Below are positions 23,150 to 33,700 of a stretch of DNA of 36,414 nt, piece by piece (position 1 is the first letter of the stretch; each line of letters opens with the position of its first letter). Under the pieces are notes generated by a model. That model made no database searches. It was not told the DNA's origin and was given only the letters and a program-made list of their open reading frames with translations. The stretch is taken from positions 1-36,414 of the forward strand of contig CAUDDP010000013.1 of the NCBI GenBank assembly GCA_958448395.1. The letters are read 5' to 3'. The translations under genes and the position numbers were made by a program. The DNA comes from an uncultured Oscillospiraceae bacterium (GTDB lineage: Bacteria > Bacillota > Clostridia > Oscillospirales > Ruminococcaceae).

Positions 23150-24265
23150 ATGGCAAGTTTATCATTGAGACACATCTACAAAATTTACCCGGGTAACGTA
23201 ACAGCGGTAAAGGATGTTAATATTGAGATTAAGGATAAGGAATTTATCGTTCTGGTTGGTCCGTCTGGATGTGGTAAGTCTACTACACTGCGTATGATTG
23301 CAGGTTTGGAGGAAATTTCTAAGGGCGAGTTGTATATCGGTGACCGTTTGGTAAATGATATTGCACCGAAGGACAGAGATATTGCAATGGTATTCCAGAA
23401 TTATGCACTGTATCCGCATATGACCGTTTATGAGAACATGGCATTCGGTCTGAAGCTGAGAAAAGTGCCGAAGGATGAAATCGATAGAAAGGTAAAGGAA
23501 GCTGCAAAGATCCTCGACTTGAGCCACCTCCTCGACCGGAAGCCGAAGGCAATGTCTGGTGGTCAGAGACAGCGTGTTGCTATGGGTCGTGCGATTGTCC
23601 GGAATCCGCAGGTCTTCCTGCTGGACGAACCGCTTTCCAACTTGGACGCAAAATTGCGTGCACAGATGAGAACGGAGATTTCCAAGCTGCATAAGAAGCT
23701 GGGTACAACATTCATTTATGTTACCCATGACCAGACAGAAGCTATGACACTCGGTGATAGAATCGTTGTTATGAAGGACGGTATCATTCAGCAGATTGAT
23801 ACACCGCAGGCTCTGTATGAGAGACCGGGCAACAAGTTCGTTGCAGGCTTCTTGGGCTCTCCGCAGATGAATTTCATTGACGGCGTTCTGAGAAAGAATA
23901 ACAATGGTTACTATGTAGAATTTGCTAAGAAGTATACACTGGCTGTTCCGGCTGCAAAGGAAGATCGGAAGCTGGCATCCTATGTAGATAAGGAAGTCAT
24001 CCTTGGTATTCGTCCGGAAGCCATCCATGATGATCAGATGTTCCTGTCAAATGCAACCACTGGCATTATTGAGTGCGATGTGGAAATCACAGAAATGATG
24101 GGTGCAGAAAACTTCCTGTATCTGGATTGTGCTGGTACGCCGCTGACTGCTCGTGTAGATCCTCGCTCGACTGCAAAGCAGGGTGACCGGAACCTGAAGG
24201 TTGCACTGGATGCAAATAGAATGCACCTGTTCGACAAGGAAACAGAAGAAACCATTATCAACTGA
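23150..24265 (+). CDS. msmX: MsmX/UgpC-type carbohydrate ABC transporter ATPase
   Basis: A 371-aa ATPase of the CUT1 sugar importer class. The nucleotide-binding domain has Walker A GPSGCGKST (37-45), Q-loop Gln83, signature SGGQ (136-139), Walker B LLDEP (157-161) and the His switch in THDQTEAMTLGDR. The C-terminal third is the TOBE/MOP regulatory domain (from about residue 235: FLGSPQMNFIDG, LGIRPEAI). No permease or binding-protein genes are adjacent. In Firmicutes such lone ATPases commonly energise several sugar importers encoded elsewhere. ATG 23150 follows ACAGGAGG. It has its own promoter and terminator. Confidence 0.93.
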   Translation: MASLSLRHIYKIYPGNVTAVKDVNIEIKDKEFIVLVGPSGCGKSTTLRMIAGLEEISKGELYIGDRLVNDIAPKDRDIAMVFQNYALYPHMTVYENMAFGLKLRKVPKDEIDRKVKEAAKILDLSHLLDRKPKAMSGGQRQRVAMGRAIVRNPQVFLLDEPLSNLDAKLRAQMRTEISKLHKKLGTTFIYVTHDQTEAMTLGDRIVVMKDGIIQQIDTPQALYERPGNKFVAGFLGSPQMNFIDGVLRKNNNGYYVEFAKKYTLAVPAAKEDRKLASYVDKEVILGIRPEAIHDDQMFLSNATTGIIECDVEITEMMGAENFLYLDCAGTPLTARVDPRSTAKQGDRNLKVALDANRMHLFDKETEETIIN

Positions 24266-24300
24266 TCGTTCGTTGAAAATTCGTTCTAATTATGTGATGA

Positions 24301-24335
24301 AAAGCGACTTCCCCCTTTCGGAGAAGTCGCTTTTT
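24301..24335 (+). terminator. Terminator of the msmX-like gene
   Basis: Stem AAAGCGACTTC (24301-24311) with GAAGTCGCTTT (24323-24333), followed by TTTTT. Canonical intrinsic terminator. The remaining AT-rich sequence up to 24544 shows no gene. Confidence 0.92.
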
Positions 24336-24544
24336 ATATGAAAAATAATTTGATATAGGAATTCTTTTATGCAGCTTGCTGAAAATAAAGTGCATTTGTA
24401 AAGATGTATCGTCATTTCTTTATATAAATTGAGATTTTTTTATAATATCTGGAGATTGAGCCGCCATTCTACACAATTTTTTTATCAGAAATTTGGGCAA
24501 AGTGAGAAAAAACTGAAAGTGTGATAAAAAAGTTTAAGGAATGG

Positions 24545-24573
24545 TTGAATTTCAGGCAGAACTATGCTATAAT
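24545..24573 (+). promoter_or_regulatory. Promoter of the giant surface protein gene
   Basis: TTGAAT (24545-24550), 17-nt spacer, perfect TATAAT (24568-24573). It predicts a leader of about 120 nt that contains AAAGGAG near 24662-24668, too far from ATG 24702 to be its ribosome site. Confidence 0.8.
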
Positions 24574-24701
24574 GATAACGTGTATTTATCCCCATATAGA
24601 AGAAATGGGAAAATTGGGATGAAGCACAGAAATGATAGATTACTGTGTCGCAGAAATGCAGAAAGGAGTGAAAACCGCTTTGACACAGGGCGGGAAAGTG
24701 A

Positions 24702-27700
24702 ATGGAAGAAATCCAGAAGGTATCACGCGTCAAACGTGTGATCAGTATGCTGCTTGCAATATTGATGATTATTGTAAGCGTGCCGCTGAGTTCGTTGACG
24801 GCCAGTGCGTGGGGCGGCGGATTCTGGCCAGGATTCGGCGGAGGAGGTCGTCCTGGATGGGGCGGCACACCAGACGTTATGACAAATGTGCGGGTAGAAT
24901 TTCAGGATACAAAATATCGACCAGTATCAGAGCAGGAATCTGGTGCACTATTTTATTTGTATCTTTCGCTCGCAGGAAACAATGTCAATCACTCAGGTAA
25001 AACAACAGCCTATACGATTGAGATTACGGACAGCAACTTGCTGTTGCCGAACTTTGCAGGCTCTGGTTTAAGAGACGGTGCAAAGTATAATGGATTTACC
25101 ATGCATGTGGAAACAGACAGCGAGGGAAATATTACCCGTCGTTATCTGACCTACGATATTGCAAATGGTCAAACCAAGGCAATTTGGCTGCAAGCAAAGT
25201 TTGCAAATGGTAAGACACCGGATGGAGATACAGCAATCGTTAAGATTACTGCTGACAGTTCGGGACAGTCTAAGAGTGCAAGTGTAAAAGCAGATGCTAA
25301 AATTGTCTGGGATGACAGCAAGTCAGCAAATCCAACCAATATTGCATTGGCACAGCTCAAAAGTGGAGCAGATATTAACTACACATTGAAGGCTTATCCA
25401 AATTATACTTCAGATAAGAAGGGCGAATGGTGGGTTGATGCCATTGAAATGACGGATACCATTACTTTGCCGGAAGGATTAACCTTTGATGAAAATGCAT
25501 CAGATATTCGGGAATATTTGACGCTTCCAAATGATATTACGATTAAAGAAGCATCTGCTTCTGGTAGAACTCTGACCGTTACATGGGTGAAGGAAAGTTC
25601 TAATAAGAATGCAGAAATGGCACCATATACGGTAAATGCAGCACTGAAAACCGATAAGATTATTGCAGACAGCAGTTTTCAGGGCGGCAACATTGACAAC
25701 ACATTGTCTGTGCAGGTAAGTGGCGTTGGCAGCGATAATTGGCAGCCATTAACGGATCGGAATGCAACTGTTACCATTCCGACACCACCAGCACCAACAC
25801 CAGCAAAGATTGATTTGACAAAATCAGTAGCGGCAACTGCGGGAACAGATCAAAGCAGTGCTGCAAAATATTGGGGAAGCAAAGGCTACTTAGTTTGCGG
25901 CGAATATGTTCTGTTTACCATCACTGCAAAGAACAGTGGCGAAACCGCAAAGGAAGGTACACTGACCTTAACAGATGTCGTACCGGCTGGTTTGATACCG
26001 GTGAGCGGTGTGACAGTAGGCGGACATGAGACAGATGGTACAATTGATGGACAGAACGTTACATGGACGGAGGAAGGCGGACTGAAACCAGGGGCTGCCT
26101 TGAACGATCATTATGTAGTCTGCAAGGTGGACGATACTATCGCCACTGATATGCAGACTGTCCGGAACGTCGTTTATCTGGGAACACCGGAACAGTATGA
26201 AGCTGTTGCAACAGCTTATGTGAATATCAAGAAGCCATCCGCTAGCTATGAGATCTATAAGGCTGTTGATAATGGCATTTATGAGGCTGGAGATACGCTG
26301 ACTTATACCATTACAGTAAGAAATACTGGTGAGGAAGATATTTTATTCAGTTCTTTAACAGATAGCTTCAATAATCCGGCTTATGTTGATGTGACTTCTT
26401 CTGAAATTCCGACAGGCAGCTTTACGATTGCAGCAGGAGAAGCAGCATCTTATAAAGTAGTTGCAACTGTACAAGAAGGTGCAACTGGTGACATCGTGAA
26501 CACAGCTACTGCAAAACCGAATGGTTTGCCAGAAAAGTCTGCTTCTGCAACAACTTCGCAGAATGCGTTTAAACTTGGTGAAGGCACATTTAATAAAACT
26601 GTAGATAGAACAATCAGTGCAGATAAGGGTGCAGTAAACTATACATTAAGCTATTATAACAATACGAGAAATACAACTACATTTGCAGAAGGCAAAGAAT
26701 TGGTATTCAATGATACATTGCCGGCAGGTGTAACTGTAACAGGTGTTACATTTGCTGGAAAAGAACTGCAAGCGGGAAAAGAAAATGCAGTTGTAATTGG
26801 AAATGAAACAGACAATGCAAAGGCATACTATACTTTGAGCGGAACAGATCTGAAAATTTATTACATTGGTCCGATGAAAGCGTATAGTGGCTTTACTGCG
26901 GTTGTCAGTGGTACATTGGATTTTACACAGGGTACTAAAGATGAAGAAAGTGGCAAAATGTACATTGCTGCAAACTCTGCTTATGCTTCCAGTGGGGAAG
27001 AAAAGACAACGCCACCAGTAAGCACACCAGAGATTGAAGAATCCAATGTTGCGATTGCTGTGGATAAGTGGGCACATGTTGATTACGATTTTGTACCTAC
27101 TTATACAGAAGACAAAAAAGTTGATTTGACAAATTCTACAATTGTCAGCGAAGCGGATTCGAAAGGAACACCGAATACAATTGACCAGAAAATTGGCGAT
27201 GGGGAATATGGTTCTGTTTATCCCGGTAATTTGGTAACATTCTACATTCGTGTTGCCAATAGCGGTAAGGATCCGATTAAAGGAATTAATATTAGTGATA
27301 CATTTACCAGTGGTGGATTTTATGGAGACGGACAGGTAGCATATAAATCAGGAGCGAAATACAATCTTGCGTTTTTAGAAGTGCAAGGAGCCTCCTGTGT
27401 GCTTAGTGATGCATCCACAGGCTGGCAACCAGTTACAATTACAGATAATGAGAGGATTAAGGGATTCCTGAATGATTCAAGTAAAGGATATGTGACCAAC
27501 GGAATTTATTGCAATCCGCATACACAGGTAGGCGGAAAAGATACAGGTAATGTTGAGATTCCGGAAATTACATTGGAACCGGATGGCTATATTGTTCTTG
27601 CCTATCAGATGGTTGCAATTGATAGTAACATCAATACGGAGATAGGTGCAAGTTTCCAATTGCTTGCAAATGGTTCTAATCAGGTTGATGTAAGTGATGG

Positions 27701-30700
27701 AAGTAAGATTGCTTCTGCAACAGATAGCGTTCAATATAAATCTTCAGATTTATCTTTTGAGATGGAGAAGCTTTCCAGCAAATCACAATATGATTATAAT
27801 AATATTCATATTCATGATTCTGAAAAAAATACAGTGAAAAAAGTTAAGGCTGTTTTAGATGAGAATGGTAATGTTGATCATAATAAAACAGTAGAAGAAC
27901 TGATAACAGATAGTGTAACAGACTTTTCTCTGCATTTTGCACTTCCCTACAATACAGATTTATCAAACTTACATCTATCTGATATTGTAGAAATTGTAGA
28001 TACCCTGCCAGAAGGGTTTGAATATGTGGAAGATTCGGCATGTATTGTTGTAAATCCCACCGGTTCTTCTACGATAAAAGCATATAATAGTAGTGATGGT
28101 ACTGGTACAATTATTGCAGCAGAACCGATTGAGGGTACCAATCAAATTGTATTCAAAGTAAAGCCAGATCCGGAAGATGGATATATTGGAAATCAATTCG
28201 GTAGTGCAGCAATACAATATCAGTTACGGTTAACAAAGGATAAGGCAGATGCTATTGCAGATATTTTGGAAAACAATATGGCAGGTGGTTCTGTAGATTT
28301 TTACAATGAGGAACTTACCAACACAGTATCTGTTACTATGAATCAACCGTCTATGGTAAATGGTGAAGGTGGAACAACATTTACTTCGGAGTCAAAGGTT
28401 ACACTGAGGCAAACTGCTGAAAAGACCGCACCGGGTCTGACCAAAGAAGCCAATAAGGAACTAAATGCTTATAATAGTAATGGTTTGGCTGGTCTGCCGG
28501 CATGGACAATCACAGTTTCCAATAAGGATGTTCAGGATGACAGCGTGGAAAACGCAGACATGACGAATATTGTCATCAATGATGAATTGAGCGGTGGTTT
28601 GCGGTACTGTAAGGGTGCTGTTTATGATGACGATAACGGTGACGCACAATCAGCAAACGGTTATAGTCTGGATGGTGGCAGCACATGGAACCCTCTGGAT
28701 GATTATGTTACCGTAAATGGCAGCAAGTTTGAAATTAAGTTCCCATCTAGTGTCAAGCTTGCACCGGGACAGACGATGCAAATTCGTTATGCAACCGATA
28801 TAGAAGGGGCAACAGACGAAATTCCGCAAAAGACCTATTTTAACAAGACAATTCTTTCTACTAGCGAAACCATTCATAAAGATCGTGTAACAGCTGGCGA
28901 TTTGGTGAATGGTAAACTGGAAGCTACTGCAAGCTATAGCTTTGGTGGTGTTGAAACGGTTTCCTTTAAGAGTATTGAATATCTTGGAAGCACGGATGCA
29001 CCATATCCAGGTTATGATAATAGTGTAACTGGTGCAAATGACAAGTATGGTCAGGGTAATACACCAGAGGATAACTATGTTGCAGGTTTGCAAGGCAATG
29101 AGGTAGAATATAAGATTTATGTTACAAATAAATCTAACGATAAGAATTTGAAAAACTTTGTTGTCATTGATCGTTTGCCATATGAGAATGTAGATATCGG
29201 TCTGGTTTCTGGCTATGATAGATATTCTGCCTTTACGGTAAAGCCAGATCTGAGTAACATTTCTTATGAAATTGGTACATTGAGCAATAGCGAGGACGGG
29301 AAAACGTTCCAAAATCCAAAGGCGGTTGATGGCGTAACCGTTTCTTATTCCAATAATAAGACCTCTAATTTGACAGAATATTCAACCGATTGGAAGGGTG
29401 AATCTGGCGATTTAAACTGGCAGGATACGATGGATGTGGATCAGATCGTAAATATGCGGTTTGTATTCCCGAGCAATGTTGAAATAAAACCGGGTGAAAC
29501 AGTTTGTATTACCTTTAAAGGAACGATTCCAGATTATGTAGAAAATACTGGAGAAGAAAACATTGCATGGAACAGCTTTGCATATTCCTATCAGTATGAC
29601 AATAATGATGGTCAACTGCAAGATATACCAATGGTCGCAGAACCGGCAAAGGTCGGTGTATGGGTACCGGAAGTAGCGGATACAGTAAGTATCAGTGTAG
29701 ACAAAGCATATAAGAGTGGTAAGGAAGACACGCAAGTGTTCTATTTTGCACTCTTTACTGCTGACAAGAACACAACACCAACTTATGGTGCAGATGGTAA
29801 GTTGGAAAATGCAGAGAAGTTTAAACGCTATAGCAGTGAGATTAAGTCGGTTACTGTCAAGGATGGCGGCGAAAAGAGCAGCATTACCTTTGATAAAGTG
29901 CCATATGCAGCTATTAAGGCAACGAAAGATCTTTATGTTTTTGAAACTGATGAAAACGGTGTGATCAAGGACAATATAAATGTTGCATTTGGAGAACCCG
30001 CTTATGGTGAAAATGCAACATCTGAAATGCCGAAAACAGCCGCTACTGGCGACAGTGGAACAAAAATCGCATTTGAAAACGAGGAGACTTCCGCAGTTGT
30101 TTCCGTTTTGAACGAAATCCAGTATGGTCAAATTCAGGTTGAAAAAACCTTTATTTCTCCGTTTAATTCAACAGATACTTTCTATTTTGGCTTATTCTAT
30201 AAGACGAAAGATGGAAAATTCGTAAAGTATGGTGATGTACAGAGCATTACCCAAACGGGTGCTTCTAAGCCGGGTACAATAACAGAAGAAGCTCAGCGTG
30301 TGACTTTCACTAATATTCCAATACAGCGGGATTGGTATGTATTTGAAACGGATCAGAAGGGTAACATTGTAGACAATTCATATGAGTATAAGGTTACCTA
30401 TGTTGAAAATGCAGGAGAAGCTCATCCAGTTAATCTGAAAGCGGCAAATGAAATTGCAGTTGCTAAGATTACCAATGAAGAATCTGCGACCTATAAGATT
30501 CAGGCAACTAAGGTTGTAAATGGTGAAAACTTAGAAGCTTTGACTGATCAGGAATACTATTTCGCATTATTCACAGGTGTAACAGTTGCAGAAGATGGTG
30601 CGGTTACTGGTACAAAGGTTGGTGACGTTCAGACTGTCAAAGCTGGCGAAAATGTTACCTTTGATAACTTGAGCGAAAGTGAAAGCTACTGGGTATTTGA

Positions 30701-33700
30701 AACCGACGCATCTGGTAACATTCTGCCGCAGGGAACAAAGGTAGCGGGTACTCCAAGCTATATTGTAGACTACCCGAACTACAATGCACCTACAACAGAT
30801 GAAGAAGGGCAAACAATAGGAGCAAGCTATGCACCGATTTCGTTCCAGATCGAAGGCGGCGTACAGAGTGCAGAGGATACGACAAAGCAGGCAAGCATCC
30901 AGAACCGTGAAGTGAAAACAGATGTTAAGGGTTCTATTACCGTTGACAAGACTGTTATGCAAAACGGGAAGGAGACGGCAGACTGGACAGATACGTTCTA
31001 TGTTGGTTTGTATCAGGCAGTAACTGTAGGGGAAAACGTTGAATTCCGGTTGTATCCAAGTGGTAAAAAAACAGATAACAATGTAAAGGCACTTACAAAG
31101 GATGCAAATAGTGTAACCTTTACCGATTTGCCGGCAAAGGTAACGGAAGAGGATGATGCTACCGGTTACTACTATGTCATGGAATGTAACGATCTTGGTA
31201 CACCGTACGAAACTGGTATAACCGAAAACTATTCGCCTAACTATACGATTTATTATACAGTAAACGGTAGTGATGGCGTAGATGTTTACGGAGAGGTATT
31301 GCTGGATGGTCGTTATGATGATGCACCGACAGCAAGTGTTGGCGTGACCAACAAGAGAGTTGAAGTAACACGTACTTTGACAAAGAAGGATATCGACAAT
31401 AAAGATGGCAATGCATTGTCAGATGCAGAATTTGCAGTTTATGTGAAGAGTGCTTATGATGCATATCAGAACGATCCGGTCAATAATGAAAAGCCAACTG
31501 CAATTATAGGTGGCATTGAAACTGGCGATTTTGTTGAGAACACCGTTTATGTTCTGGTAGAAGAAGTTGCTCCGACTGGTTATGCGAAGGCAGGACCGAT
31601 TGCATTTACTGTCAACGCAAATGGACAGATTGTATTGTCCGATCCCAGTCGAGCAGATGTTGAAGTTGATAATAGTAAGAACAATGCTTCTGACTTGACA
31701 GTATATGACAAGAAAAATCCATCCTTGGAAATTCTCAAGGTAGATGAAAATGGTGACGGACTTGCAGGTGCAACATTTAAACTGGAATCCAAGGAGATTT
31801 TGGATGCCTGTGAAGCATCTATGGAGTCGCAAGGCAAGGCGATTTCTTCTGATGACTATTATAAGTGGAATGCTGTTTGGGAGAAGGCTAACTATAGCTT
31901 TGCTGTTGAGAAGTTGCCTAAAGATTGTCTTCGTGCTGTAGAGGGTTCAGGCGATCTGCCTGCTTCTATTACCTGTGGTATTCAGTGGACATCTCAGACG
32001 GAAGCACTTGAACTTTCTGGGCTGCCAGATGGTGTCTATATTCTGACAGAAACAGAGGCACCAGAAAAATATGTTTCACTGGAAGATAAGCCATTGACGT
32101 TTACAATTGCTAATGGCAGTATACAGCTTCCAGATGGTACGGATGAAGCTTATGCAGTAGATGAAACGAACAGCATGAAACTGCTGGTAAAGAACAAGCT
32201 GAAGACAAACCTGCTCATTTCTAAGTTGGGGATAGGCGGCAGTGAAGTTGCTGGTGCAGAAATGACCTTTAGCAAGGTTTCTGACAATGGAACTGTGGAT
32301 ACCTCCTTTACTCCAATTACATGGACATCAGAAGCAGGCAAATCCAAGGAAATTGACACGACAAATTATGCAGACGGCTATTATCTCCTGCATGAAGAAG
32401 TTGCACCAGATACTTACACACTGGCAACTGACATCTATGTCAAACTGGAAAGTGGTAAGATTACTGGCGAATACACATTGACAGCGGATAATACGTTGGA
32501 AGAAGTTTCTGCTGGTACGCATATTGACAAAACCACAAACAAGATTACCATGACAGATACCTTGTCTGTTATCAATATCAGTAAGAAAGAAGTCGCTGCA
32601 AGTGTAGAACTGCCAGGTGCAGAACTGACCTTGACACTGGGTACACCAGATGTAGAAGGTGCAACATTGAAAGGTGTTACACTGACTGGTGGAACAGAAA
32701 AGACAGAAGAAAGAACAGACACAAAGATTGTTTGGATTTCTACTGAAAAGGCAGCTGTTCTGGAAGGTTTGCCGGATGGTACCTATACTTTGGAAGAAGT
32801 TGCAGTACCGAAGGATGAAAATGATAAGGAAACACATGTTAAGGCAGAAAGCATTACCTTTACCATTGAAAATGGTATTGTAACAGAAATTACTGTTCCT
32901 GAAAAGGATGCAGCAAATTATGAATCTGGAGATAACGTGGTAACTGGTACAGCCGTTGTTATGCGTGACGCAGCTACCACCACCACCACGACTACCACAC
33001 AGACCGCTGTGATTGCGAAGAAGGACATCAATGGCACGGAAGTAACTGGTGCAACCTTGCGAGTATATCATACCGAAGTGGTAACAGACGACGAAAGTGG
33101 TGCTCCTGTAACAGAGGAAAATGGTGAAACTGTAACAGTAGTTTCTGTAGATGATGAATGGACATCTGGCAAAGATGGTGAGACGACACATACAGTAGTT
33201 AATTTGAAAGCTGGCGTAACTTATGTGCTGGAAGAAACCTTTGCACCGGATGGCTACATTAAGGCAAATAATATTACCTTCAGCATTGACGAAAAGGGTA
33301 ATGTTACCAGTGACAACTTGGACGCAGACGGAAAAACCATCTTGATGAAAGATGACTTTACAAAGGTTGAAATCAGCAAGCAGGATGCAGAAGGCAAGCC
33401 ACTTCCAGATGCAGTATTGCAGATTATGGATGCGGATGGCAATGTAGTAACGGATAAGGCTGGTAACGCCTTAGAGTGGACATCGTCTGCAACAGAAACA
33501 TGGGTAATAGAAGGCGTATTAAAGACTGGCGAAACCTATACGCTGCATGAAAAAGATGCTCCGGCTGGTTATCAGTCTGCAAAGGATATTCCTATTATCA
33601 TTGGTGAAGATGGTAAGGTTACACCGGAAAATCCGATTATTATGACAGACGCAAAGCAAGGCGAACTGGTCGTTGTAAAGCAGGGTTCCGATGGTAGTAA

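Noticed and set aside
23162..24028. A 288-codon minus-strand frame opposite the ABC ATPase gene
   Set aside because: It mirrors a conserved gene with all ATPase motifs; the translation is low in recognisable features.
24632..25000. A 122-codon plus-strand frame overlapping the start of the giant gene, with AAAGGAG inside it
   Set aside because: The alternative frame lacks a signal peptide and any domain; the frame from 24702 has a textbook signal peptide and continues for 11.7 kb.
30025..30060. Sortase-like motif MPKTAATGD inside the giant protein
   Set aside because: It lies in the middle of the protein with no following membrane helix or basic tail, and thousands of bases of coding sequence come after it.
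28650..33191. Several long minus-strand frames within the giant gene (for example 28650-29312, 29412-30131, 32328-33191)
   Set aside because: They result from the skewed codon use of the repetitive plus-strand gene; their translations are Cys/Ile/Phe-rich with no signal or domain logic.
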